Assembly: GCF_001279005.1 (NCBI RefSeq)
Contig: NZ_LGCN01000132.1
Location: 1-64,000 of the forward strand
Direction of reading: 5' to 3'
DNA from: Streptomyces caelestis
Lineage (GTDB): Bacteria; Actinomycetota; Actinomycetes; Streptomycetales; Streptomycetaceae
Length of the DNA: 64,000 nt
In this document: positions 26,042 to 32,791 of the stretch, one piece after another
Layout of the letters: the number at the start of each line of letters is the position of its first letter
How positions within the stretch are numbered: position 1 is the first letter of the stretch
The notes under the pieces: model-generated
Database searches by the model: none
Seen by the model: only the letters and a program-made list of their open reading frames with translations
Told to the model about the DNA's origin: nothing
Position numbers and translations under genes: made by a program

Positions 26042-26282
26042 GCCACTTTACGGCGCGGCGTCGTTCCCCGCGCCGGTCCGCGCACCCGTCCGGTGTGCGT
26101 CGGGTTCCGGCGGGACGCGCACGGCCGGTCCCTCCCGGGGCGCGGTCGTACGTTTTTTCCCGCTTCTTCGGGGCGTTCGGGGGCACGGTCACCGGTTTCC
26201 TCCGGGCTCGTCGTCGGGCTCCGTCCCCCTCACGCTAGCCTCGGCCACCGACAGCGGCGCGGCTGCACGACCAAGGGGTGTC

Positions 26283-27473
26283 ATGAGCAGGCTGAACAGG
26301 GCGGACCGTCCGTACGACATCGTGCTCTTCGGAGCGACCGGCTTCGTCGGCGCGCTGACCGCGGAGTACCTCGCCGACCACGCCCCCGCCGGGCTGCGCT
26401 GGGCGATCGCCGGCCGCAGCGCGGAGAAGCTGGAGCGGCTGCGGGAGCGGCTGCCCGGCGGCGCGGAGGTCGGGCAGTTGCGGGCGGACGTGTCCGACCC
26501 TGCCTCGCTGCGCGCCCTCGCCGAGCACGCGCGGGTGGTCGCCACCACCGTCGGCCCCTACGTGGAGTACGGCGAGGAACTCGTCGCCGCCTGCGCGGAC
26601 ACCGGGACGGACTACGTCGACCTCACGGGTGAGCCCGAGTTCGTGGACCTGACGTACGTCCGGCACGACGCACGCGCGCGGGAGACCGGGGCCCGGCTGG
26701 TGCACGCCTGCGGCTTCGACTCGGTGCCGCACGACCTGGGCGCGTACTTCACCGTGCGGCGGCTCCCGGAAGGGGTGCCGCTGACCGTGGACGGCTTCGT
26801 GAACGTCGACGCGGCCTTCTCGGGCGGGACCCTCGCCTCGGCGCTGAACCAGTTCGCCCGGCACCGCGGGCTGCGCGCGGCGGCCCTGGAACGCCGGCGC
26901 CACGAACCGCGGCTGGTGGGCCGCCGGGCGTCGGCCTCGCCGGGCGCGCCGCGCTACGCGCCGGAGGTCGGCGCCTGGGCCCTGCCCCTGCCGACCCTCG
27001 ACGCGCAGATCGTGCGCCGTTCGGCCAGGGCGCTCGACCGGTACGGCCCCGACTTCCGCTACCGGCACTACGCGGCCGTGCGGCGGCTTCCGGTGGCGGT
27101 GGGCGGAGTGGCGGCCGTGGGCGCGCTGGTGACGGCGGCCCAGTTCCCGCCCCTGCGACGCCGGCTCCGCGACCGGCTCGGGCCCGGCGACGGGCCGAGC
27201 CCCGAGAAGCGCGCCCGGAGCCGGTTCACCGTCCGCTTCGTCGGCGGGGGCGGCGGGCGCCGGGTGTACACGGAGGTCTCGGGCGGCGACCCCGGCTACG
27301 ACGAGACGGCGAAGATGCTGGCCGAGGGAGCGCTCTGCCTGGCCTTCGACGACCTCCCGCCGACGGCCGGCCAGGTCACGACGGCGGTGGCGATGGGCGA
27401 CGCGCTGATCGACCGCCTCCACGCGGCGGGCATCCGCTTCCGCGTCGCCGCGACCCGGCCAGCCGAGAGCTGA
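26283..27473 (+). CDS. saccharopine dehydrogenase-like NAD(P)-binding protein (trans-acting enoyl reductase type)
   Basis: A 396-residue protein that starts [20 protein letters not shown] and continues with [15 protein letters not shown], a GxTGxxG Rossmann motif. The middle reads [20 protein letters not shown], then [11 protein letters not shown] and [15 protein letters not shown], hallmarks of the actinobacterial saccharopine dehydrogenase-like family that includes the mycobacterial trans-acting enoyl reductase. A hydrophobic segment sits near residues 265-290. The role is probably lipid-related reduction, uncertain. It diverges from the racemase-fadAB operon with possible shared operators. 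ATG 26283 is chosen by the start of the Rossmann fold. Confidence 0.87.
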   Translation: MSRLNRADRPYDIVLFGATGFVGALTAEYLADHAPAGLRWAIAGRSAEKLERLRERLPGGAEVGQLRADVSDPASLRALAEHARVVATTVGPYVEYGEELVAACADTGTDYVDLTGEPEFVDLTYVRHDARARETGARLVHACGFDSVPHDLGAYFTVRRLPEGVPLTVDGFVNVDAAFSGGTLASALNQFARHRGLRAAALERRRHEPRLVGRRASASPGAPRYAPEVGAWALPLPTLDAQIVRRSARALDRYGPDFRYRHYAAVRRLPVAVGGVAAVGALVTAAQFPPLRRRLRDRLGPGDGPSPEKRARSRFTVRFVGGGGGRRVYTEVSGGDPGYDETAKMLAEGALCLAFDDLPPTAGQVTTAVAMGDALIDRLHAAGIRFRVAATRPAES

Positions 27474-27475
27474 CG

Positions 27476-27493
27476 CGGCCGGCCGTCCGGCCG
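27476..27493. terminator. CGGCCGG/CCGGCCG hairpin
   Basis: A 7-bp stem with a 4-nt loop, 3 nt after the stop of the saccharopine dehydrogenase-like gene. The remaining sequence to 27805 shows no convincing gene; short frames there lack an RBS and coding bias. Confidence 0.5.
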
Positions 27494-27805
27494 GTGTGCG
27501 GATCATCCCGGCGATCCGGCACGGCCGGACGGCGAGGGCGACGGTCACGGCCCGCCCGACGGGTCGTGAGCCGACGGCGACAGGCCGGACGCACCGTGCG
27601 CCGCCGTGCGCGTCAGCCTGCCGGGGCGGGCGGGACGGCATCCGCACGGGTCCTCGGGAGCGGTACCCGGACCGCACGGGCACGTCCCACGGCGGATTGA
27701 CCCGCGCTTGAGACTTCCGCGCCCCGTGTCCCGGAGAACACCACGAGAACGCGGCCGGAAAGGCGGCCGACTCTCAAAGGGAAGTTCAATGAAACACTTG
27801 AAGGC

Positions 27806-27997
27806 ATGCGATTTCTCCTCGAAGTGTCCATGGACAACGACGCGTTGGCGAAGGACCCGGCGGGTGAACTGGGCCGGATCCTGCGGTACTGGGGCGGGAA
27901 CCTGCGGCACTGTGCCATGGAACCCGGCGACGGATCGGTGATCTACGACTCGGAGTACCGCGAGGTGGGGCGGTGGAGCGTCGAGGACGTCTCCTAG
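27806..27997 (+). CDS. small conserved hypothetical protein
   Basis: A 63-residue protein. MRFLLEVSMDNDAL is followed by GELGRILRYWGGNLRHC and ending YDSEYREVGRWSVED. The GRILRYWGGNL...VYDSEYREVG pattern is one I recall from small streptomycete proteins of unknown function, and it is predicted cytoplasmic. An AAGGC lies 8-12 nt before ATG 27806. Its TAG overlaps the TAG of the convergent endonuclease V gene through a shared CTAG. Confidence 0.75.
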   Translation: MRFLLEVSMDNDALAKDPAGELGRILRYWGGNLRHCAMEPGDGSVIYDSEYREVGRWSVEDVS

Positions 27998-28686
27998 CGG
28001 GAGGCGGCCTCGGCGAGTGCCCGGCGGCACAGCGCGTCGGCCCTGCGGGTGGTCTCCGGGAGGCGGTAGGCGGGGGTCAGGGCCAGGGTGTGGGCGCAGG
28101 CGTTGTCCAGGCTCACGCGGTGGCCGACCGAGACGAAGACCGGTTTGACGGCGTTCCTGGTGCGCAGGGCGCGGCCGACCTCCTCGCGGCCGGCGAGCAG
28201 TGGGGAGACGCTGCCGCGCGAGGCGCCCGGTTCGTCGTGGGTGAAGGTGAAGGGGTTCTTGGCGACGCCGATCGTCGGCAGGCCGGTGAGGACGCCGAGG
28301 TGGCTGGCCAGGCCGAAGCGGCGGGGGTGGGCGAGGCCGTAGCCGTCGCAGACCACCAGGCCGGGCGGGCACGGCAGGGCGTCGAGGGCGGCCAGCACGG
28401 TGGGGATCTCGCGGAAGGCGAGCAGTCCGGGGACGTACGGGAACGAGATCCGGCCGACGGCCGTGGACTCGGCGACGACGTCGAGGGTCGCCGCGTCGAG
28501 GACGACGGCCGCGGCGGCGACGACGTCCCGCTCGTCGTCGTACGCCACGTCGACCCCGGTGACGCGGCCCGTGCCGGGCGGCGGGCCCGGTTCGTCGAGC
28601 ACCACCCGCGCGCGGAGCGCGTCCTGGACCGCGCGGGCCTCTTCCTCGGTCACGGGCCGGTCGGCCGGTGTGCGTACGGTCGTCAT
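27994..28686 (-). CDS. nfi: deoxyinosine 3' endonuclease (endonuclease V)
   Basis: A 230-residue protein with the endonuclease V motifs: GVDVAYDDERD (first catalytic Asp), FPYVPGLLAFREIP (PYIPG wedge motif and catalytic Glu) and VCDGYGLAHPRRFGLASHL-G (catalytic Asp and His). GVAKNPF matches the conserved GVAKs-type segment. It cleaves DNA (or RNA) one nucleotide 3' of inosine. The N-terminus is slightly extended relative to the E. coli enzyme. It appears monocistronic. Confidence 0.95.
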   Translation of the reverse strand: MTTVRTPADRPVTEEEARAVQDALRARVVLDEPGPPPGTGRVTGVDVAYDDERDVVAAAAVVLDAATLDVVAESTAVGRISFPYVPGLLAFREIPTVLAALDALPCPPGLVVCDGYGLAHPRRFGLASHLGVLTGLPTIGVAKNPFTFTHDEPGASRGSVSPLLAGREEVGRALRTRNAVKPVFVSVGHRVSLDNACAHTLALTPAYRLPETTRRADALCRRALAEAASR

Positions 28687-28714
28687 GGTGCCCCGAGCCT
28701 ACGGGGCGCACGTG

Positions 28715-28758
28715 CTCCGCGCGGAGGGCGCCTCCCGGCCCGTCCTCTCCGCGCGGAG
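28715..28758. repeat. two copies of the palindrome CTCCGCGCGGAG
   Basis: Identical 12-bp perfect palindromes at 28715-28726 and 28747-28758, centred 32 bp apart, lie between the endonuclease V start and the stop of the next upstream gene. They may be a terminator for the 107-residue protein gene or a dimer-binding site. Confidence 0.5.
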
Positions 28759-28763
28759 GCGGC

Positions 28764-29087
28764 TCACTTGCCGAGCGCCCGCTGGAGCTGGCCCTTGTTC
28801 ATGTGCGAACGGCCCTCGATGCCGCGCTTCCTGGCCTCCTCGTACAGCTGGTCCCGGGTGGGGCCCTGGGAGCCCTGGCCGGACCGCCGGCCGCCCCGCT
28901 CGCCGGACGACATGTCCTGCGTGGAGGTGCGGCTGGCCGTCTTCGACTCGCCGGACCGGGCGCGCTCCTTGTTCACCGTCCGGGCGGCGATCTCCTCGGC
29001 GCGCCCGGTGCTCTCGCCCCGGTCCTCGGCGCTGTCCTTGATGTGCTCGTACTGACGCTCCCGTTTGGGGCTGGAACCGCGTGGCAT
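28764..29087 (-). CDS. basic SAP/Rho-N-like protein, commonly annotated plasmid stabilization protein
   Basis: A 107-residue, highly charged protein that starts MPRGSSPKRERQYEHIKDSA. A low-complexity middle (Ser/Gly/Arg/Glu) leads into a C-terminal helix pair, RDQLYEEARKRGIEGRSHMN followed by KGQLQRALGK, which resembles the Rho N-terminal/SAP-type nucleic-acid-binding motif. Similar streptomycete proteins are often named plasmid stabilization protein without evidence. A chromosomal nucleoid or stress role is possible. ATG 29087 has GGAAG upstream. Confidence 0.8.
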   Translation of the reverse strand: MPRGSSPKRERQYEHIKDSAEDRGESTGRAEEIAARTVNKERARSGESKTASRTSTQDMSSGERGGRRSGQGSQGPTRDQLYEEARKRGIEGRSHMNKGQLQRALGK

Positions 29088-29423
29088 GTCCGCTCACTTC
29101 CTCTCGGGTACGACGAGCGGGTACCCACGTCGGCGGCGATCAGGGCACACCGCACGCGTCAGTGCTCCGGACGGGCGACCCGCCCCTTCTCCCCCACCGC
29201 CCGGGCCCCGGCCAGAGGGCCGTCCGGGTGGACGGGAGGTGCGCCGGGCGGCACGAGTGCCCCGGAGGTCACTCGGGGAGAGCCGTGTCACTCGGGTGCA
29301 TGAAGGCGGTGACAGAGGTCACTCGCTTTGCGTGTGCACGGATTGGCCGATTCCGTCGTCTCATCCAGTAGCCGACCCGATCCGCCCCGGAAGCCTGTCC
29401 AGCCGTCACGAGGGAGCAAGGCG
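29088..29423 (+). promoter_or_regulatory. ssgD upstream region with repeated GTCACTCG and a BldD-like inverted repeat
   Basis: GTCACTCG occurs three times (29269-29276, 29288-29295, 29319-29326). At 29310-29323 GTGAC-AGAG-GTCAC is an inverted repeat resembling the (A/G)GTGA...TCAC type bound by BldD. No coding gene is seen in this 336-bp stretch. The assignment to BldD is a guess from the motif and the developmental nature of the gene. Confidence 0.4.
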
Positions 29424-29837
29424 TTGTCCACCGTCATCGAGCAGACCGTCGAGGCCCGTCTCGTCGCCGCCGCGCCGCGGATGCCGAGCATTCCCGCCAC
29501 CCTGCACTACGACCGCGACGACCCGTTCGCCGTCCGCATGACCTTCCCCGCGCCCGCCACCCTGGAGGGCGTCGAGGTCTGCTGGACCTTCGCCCGCGAC
29601 CTGCTCGCCGCGGGGATGCAGGAGCCCGAGGGCGACGGCGACGTACGGGTGCGGCCGTACGGCTACGACCGCACCGTGCTGGAGTTCCACGCCCCCGAGG
29701 GGACCGCCGTCGTGCACGTCCGCTCGGGCGAGCTGCGCCGGTTCCTGGAGGCCACCGGCGAGCTGGTGCCGACCGGCCTGGAGCATCTCCGGCTCGACCT
29801 GGACCACGATCTCGCGGAGCTGATGCGCGACGCCTGA
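29424..29837 (+). CDS. ssgD: SsgA-like sporulation/cell-division protein (SsgD type)
   Basis: A 137-residue SALP family protein starting at TTG 29424 (LSTVIEQTVEARLVAAAPR) with GGGAGCAAGG upstream. PATLHYDRDDPFAVRMTFPA and VCWTFARDLLAAGM are the family core; GDVRVRPYGYDRTVLEFHAP and LDLDHDLAEL complete it. Family members help position septa and peptidoglycan synthesis during sporulation. I assign SsgD by sequence impression and by remembered synteny with SCO6722. A sibling paralogue such as SsgE or SsgG cannot be excluded. Confidence 0.78.
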   Translation: MSTVIEQTVEARLVAAAPRMPSIPATLHYDRDDPFAVRMTFPAPATLEGVEVCWTFARDLLAAGMQEPEGDGDVRVRPYGYDRTVLEFHAPEGTAVVHVRSGELRRFLEATGELVPTGLEHLRLDLDHDLAELMRDA

Positions 29838-30120
29838 CGCGCACGGCCGGCACCCGCCGTTCGACGGGGCGCCGAGCGTGTCGTGCGCGTGGCCGTCGTC
29901 CCGCGCGTCCCCGTGCCGGACGGCTCCCGCGCGCCGGGGCGGGGTGGGGCGGGCCGTGGCCGGGCTTCACCGGCGGCGGGCGCGTGGTTTCCGGCGGCGA
30001 GATCCCCGCCCTTCCGGGTCGACGGCCCCGGGCTCCGGGCAGGGGATCCGCGCGGGACGTGGCCCGCGTGCACCGGGGCGTGGCGCCGGCCGACAGCGCG
30101 GGGCGGGAACACATGGTGTG

Positions 30121-30176
30121 CGCCCCTGTGGCGCACCCACATGTGGACGCACCCATGTGGGTGCGCCACAGGGGCG
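30121..30176. terminator. 23-bp perfect inverted repeat between convergent genes
   Basis: Positions 30121-30143 and 30154-30176 are exact reverse complements around a 10-nt loop (TGGACGCACC). The arm contains GGCGCACCCACATG, of which ACGCACCC recurs in the loop. It lies between convergent ssgD and the GOLPH3-like gene, 20 nt from the latter's stop, and should terminate both. The rest of 29838-30196 holds no recognisable gene. Confidence 0.85.
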
Positions 30177-30196
30177 GGTCCTCGCCGAGCGAGGTC

Positions 30197-30841
30197 TCAT
30201 CGCCCCCGGGTGAGCGAGGCCTGCGGCGCCTCGTCCCTCAGCCCCGCGCGCAGCTCGCGCAGGACGGCGCCGAACGCGGGCGTCGTCGCTCCGGCGCGGC
30301 GGGCCAGGGCGTCCGCGCGCCCGTCGCGGAGGGAGCCGTCCGGCACCGGCGGCAGGCCCGCGGCGGCGGCGAGGGCGAGGACGGTCGCGGTCGGCTCGGG
30401 GACCTCCTCCACCGGTGCGGATCCGGCCAGGATCCGGTGGGCCTCCCCGCGCAGGGCGTCCGCGCGGGCGGTGTCGGCCAGGACGTGCTCCACCGACGGG
30501 AACACCCTAAGGACCCGGTGCTTCTCGGCGCGCAGCACTCCCTCGGCCACCAGTTGCTCCCGGACCGCGTCCAGGGTGTACCGCGCGCGCAGCGTCACCC
30601 AGACGCGCCAGCGGTGCGGACAGGACTCGCTGACCAGCTCCAGAAGACCGTCCAGGACCGGGTCACCGGTCCTGGAGTCGAGGTCACGGGGGGTGGCGAT
30701 GCCCTCGTCGTCGATCAGCAGGCCCCGCCGGGCCAGCTCGGCGAGGGCCCCGGCCCGCACCGCGGGGGCCTGCCGGGACGGGTCGGCGTCCCAGGCCAGC
30801 AGGGACAGACGGGCCGGCAGCGAGAGCGGGCCGTTGGGCAC
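30197..30841 (-). CDS. GOLPH3/VPS74 (GPP34) family protein
   Basis: A 214-residue mainly helical protein. LSLPARLSLLAWDAD is followed by RAGALAELARRGLLIDDEG, as in the bacterial GPP34 domain, and DPVLDGLLELV and RYTLDAVREQLVAEGVLRAE match later parts of the fold. Eukaryotic homologues bind phosphatidylinositol-4-phosphate; the role in Streptomyces is unknown. The start is GTG 30841 with GAGGAGG upstream. It diverges from the ABC-F leader promoter. Confidence 0.82.
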   Translation of the reverse strand: MPNGPLSLPARLSLLAWDADPSRQAPAVRAGALAELARRGLLIDDEGIATPRDLDSRTGDPVLDGLLELVSESCPHRWRVWVTLRARYTLDAVREQLVAEGVLRAEKHRVLRVFPSVEHVLADTARADALRGEAHRILAGSAPVEEVPEPTATVLALAAAAGLPPVPDGSLRDGRADALARRAGATTPAFGAVLRELRAGLRDEAPQASLTRGR

Positions 30842-30883
30842 GGGGCCTCCTCGGGGGCGATGACGTCGTGCTCGGAAAAGCCG

Positions 30884-30912
30884 TTGACAGCCGTTTCGGG
30901 CACTCCTACGGT
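30884..30912 (+). promoter_or_regulatory. housekeeping-sigma promoter for the ABC-F gene
   Basis: TTGACA at 30884-30889, a 17-nt spacer and TACGGT at 30907-30912 fit the Streptomyces TTGACN-TANNNT vegetative pattern. A transcript would begin near 30919, leaving an untranslated leader of about 235 nt. Confidence 0.7.
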
Positions 30913-30949
30913 GTACAGCGGTTCTGTTGCCGTTGATGGGAGAAGGACG

Positions 30950-31014
30950 TTGCTCGTCTGAGGTTCTGAGACACCGCGTCACACCGCTCAGGTGTGTACG
31001 TCGCGTGCGACCTC
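30950..31014 (+). promoter_or_regulatory. candidate attenuation leader: 3-codon ORF plus alternative hairpins
   Basis: GGGAGAAGG precedes TTG CTC GTC TGA (30950-30961), a minimal (f)M-L-V leader peptide. Immediately after it ACACC-GCTCA-GGTGT (30981-30995) can form a hairpin, and GTCG-CGTG-CGAC (31000-31011) another. GAGGT at the leader stop (30960-30964) can instead pair with ACCTC (31010-31014). Such mutually exclusive pairings controlled by a stalled ribosome are the known mechanism for antibiotic-inducible ABC-F genes. Confidence 0.5.
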
Positions 31015-31062
31015 GGCGTTCGAGCCGTCCTTGCGGTCCTTGCGGAACAGGGCTTTCCTCAT
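30988..31062 (-). CDS. possible 24-residue peptide antisense to the ABC-F leader
   Basis: ATG 31062 opens MRKALFRKDRKDGSNAEVAR-DVHT, 24 residues. GGAAGG lies about 8 nt upstream. Third codon positions are about 87 percent G/C, and the peptide is basic then acidic, so it reads more like coding sequence than the opposite strand does. It starts inside the leader transcribed in the other direction. I know of no homologue; it could also be a by-product of the leader structure. Confidence 0.35.
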   Translation of the reverse strand: MRKALFRKDRKDGSNAEVARDVHT

Positions 31063-31155
31063 GCCCAGGCCTTCCCTCCCGGCTGCCGGTCCTCGTCCCG
31101 CGGTGTCTCGATACGCGTGTGCCCCTGATCACCCCGAGCAACCGCGGAGGCCCGC

Positions 31156-32781
31156 ATGACACCAGCCATCACCTGTACCTCCCTCGCCTTCACCTGGCCC
31201 GACGGCACCACCGTCCTCGAGGGCCTCGACGTCGCCTTCGGCCCCGGCCGCACCGGCCTCGTCGGCGTCAACGGGTCGGGGAAGTCCACCCTGTTGAAGC
31301 TGATCGCCGGTGAGCTCCGGCCGGCCGACGGCGCCGTCCGGGTCGTCGGCGAGGTGGGGTACCTGCCGCAGAACGTGACGCTCGACACCGCGCTGAGGGT
31401 CGACGAGGCCCTCGGCATCGCCGCCCGGCGGACCGCGCTGCACGCCATCGAGGCGGGCGACGTGGCCGAGGAGCACTTCGAGACCGTCGGCGACGACTGG
31501 GACGTCGAGGAACGCGCCCTGGCCACGCTCGGCGAACTCGGCCTCGGGCACATCGGTCTCGAACGCACCGTCGGCGAGGTGTCGGGCGGCGAGTCGGTGC
31601 TGCTGCGGCTGGCCGCGCTGCTGCTGCGCCGCCCGGACGTGCTGCTGCTCGACGAGCCCACCAACAACCTCGACCTGTACGCCCGCAGACGGCTGTACGC
31701 GGCCGTCGCGAACTGGCCGGGGGTCATGGTCGTGGTCAGCCACGACCGTGAACTGCTGGACCTGGTCGACCAGATCGCGGACCTGCGCGCAGGAGAGGTC
31801 ACCTGGTACGGCGGCAACTTCTCGGCGTACGAGGAGGCCCTGGCCGTCGAACAGGAGGCCGCCGAGCGGATGGTGCGCGTCGCCGAGGCGGACTTCCGCA
31901 AGCAGAAGCGCGAACTGGTCGACGCCCAGGTCAAGTTGGCCCGCCGCAAGCGGTACGGACAGAAGATGTGGGACCAGAAGCGTGAGCCGAAGATCGTCAT
32001 GGGGGCGCGCAAGCGCGCGGCGCAGGAGTCCGCGGGCAAGCACCGCATCATGCACGAGGAGAAGCTCGCCGAGGCCAGGGAACGCCTCGACGACGCGGTG
32101 GAGGCCGTGCGGGACGACGACGAGATCCGCGTCGACCTGCCGTACACGGCCGTACCGCCGGGTCGCGGGGTCCTCACCCTCATGGACCTGGAACTGGAGT
32201 ACGGCGCCCGGGTGAACGGCGGTCTCGATCTGCGCGGCCCGGAGCGGGTGGCGCTGATCGGGCGCAACGGCGCGGGCAAGACGACACTGCTGCGCACGAT
32301 CGCCGGGGAGCTGGAGCCGGTGTCGGGCGAGGCGGCGGTCCACGTGCCCCTGCGGTTCCTGCCGCAGCGGCTCGACGTCCTCGCCCCGGAGCTGACCGTC
32401 GCCGAGAACGTGGCCCGGTTCGCCCCGGACGCCACCAACAACCGGGTCCGGGCCCGGCTCGCCCGCTTCCTGTTCCGGGGCGCCCGCGCCGACCAGAAGG
32501 CGGAAACGCTCTCCGGCGGCGAGCGGTTCCGGGCGGCGCTGGCGGCGCTGATGCTGGCGGAGCCCGCGCCGCAGCTGCTGATGCTGGACGAGCCGACCAA
32601 CAACCTCGACATGGCGAGCGTCCGGCAGCTGACCACGGCGCTGGAGTCGTACGAGGGAGCCCTGATCGTGGCCAGTCACGACCTGCCGTTCCTGGAGTCG
32701 ATCGGCATCACCCGATGGCTGCTGATGGAGGAGGGGGAGCTGAAGGAAATCACGACAGAAGCTGTCGGGTATCCCGTCTAG
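31156..32781 (+). CDS. ABC-F ribosome-protection ATPase (antibiotic resistance type)
   Basis: A 541-residue soluble twin-ABC protein. Cassette 1: GVNGSGKSTLL, VSGGES, VLLLDEPTNNLD, VVSHDRE. Cassette 2: GRNGAGKTTLL, LSGGERFRAAL, LMLDEPTNNLD, ASHDLPFLE. The linker between cassettes (about residues 230-310) is long, basic and helical (RKQKRELVDAQVKLARRKRY), as in ARE proteins that remove lincosamides, streptogramin A or pleuromutilins from the ribosome. From memory, the S. coelicolor counterpart is SCO6720 (TiaA). ATG 31156 has CGGAGG upstream; a long structured leader precedes it. Confidence 0.9.
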   Translation: MTPAITCTSLAFTWPDGTTVLEGLDVAFGPGRTGLVGVNGSGKSTLLKLIAGELRPADGAVRVVGEVGYLPQNVTLDTALRVDEALGIAARRTALHAIEAGDVAEEHFETVGDDWDVEERALATLGELGLGHIGLERTVGEVSGGESVLLRLAALLLRRPDVLLLDEPTNNLDLYARRRLYAAVANWPGVMVVVSHDRELLDLVDQIADLRAGEVTWYGGNFSAYEEALAVEQEAAERMVRVAEADFRKQKRELVDAQVKLARRKRYGQKMWDQKREPKIVMGARKRAAQESAGKHRIMHEEKLAEARERLDDAVEAVRDDDEIRVDLPYTAVPPGRGVLTLMDLELEYGARVNGGLDLRGPERVALIGRNGAGKTTLLRTIAGELEPVSGEAAVHVPLRFLPQRLDVLAPELTVAENVARFAPDATNNRVRARLARFLFRGARADQKAETLSGGERFRAALAALMLAEPAPQLLMLDEPTNNLDMASVRQLTTALESYEGALIVASHDLPFLESIGITRWLLMEEGELKEITTEAVGYPV

Positions 32782-32791
32782 CGTCGGCGGT

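Noticed and set aside
23784..26282. Long + strand frame upstream of the saccharopine dehydrogenase-like gene
   Set aside because: It is antisense to fadA and the racemase; domain homology and a plausible start begin at 26283.
27474..27805. Overlapping 60-70-codon frames between the saccharopine dehydrogenase-like gene and the 63-residue gene
   Set aside because: They are open in several frames at once, Arg-rich and without RBS; treated as non-coding.
30842..31162. N-terminal extension of the GOLPH3-like protein to 321 residues
   Set aside because: The added part has random composition, while GTG 30841 has GAGGAGG and begins the domain.
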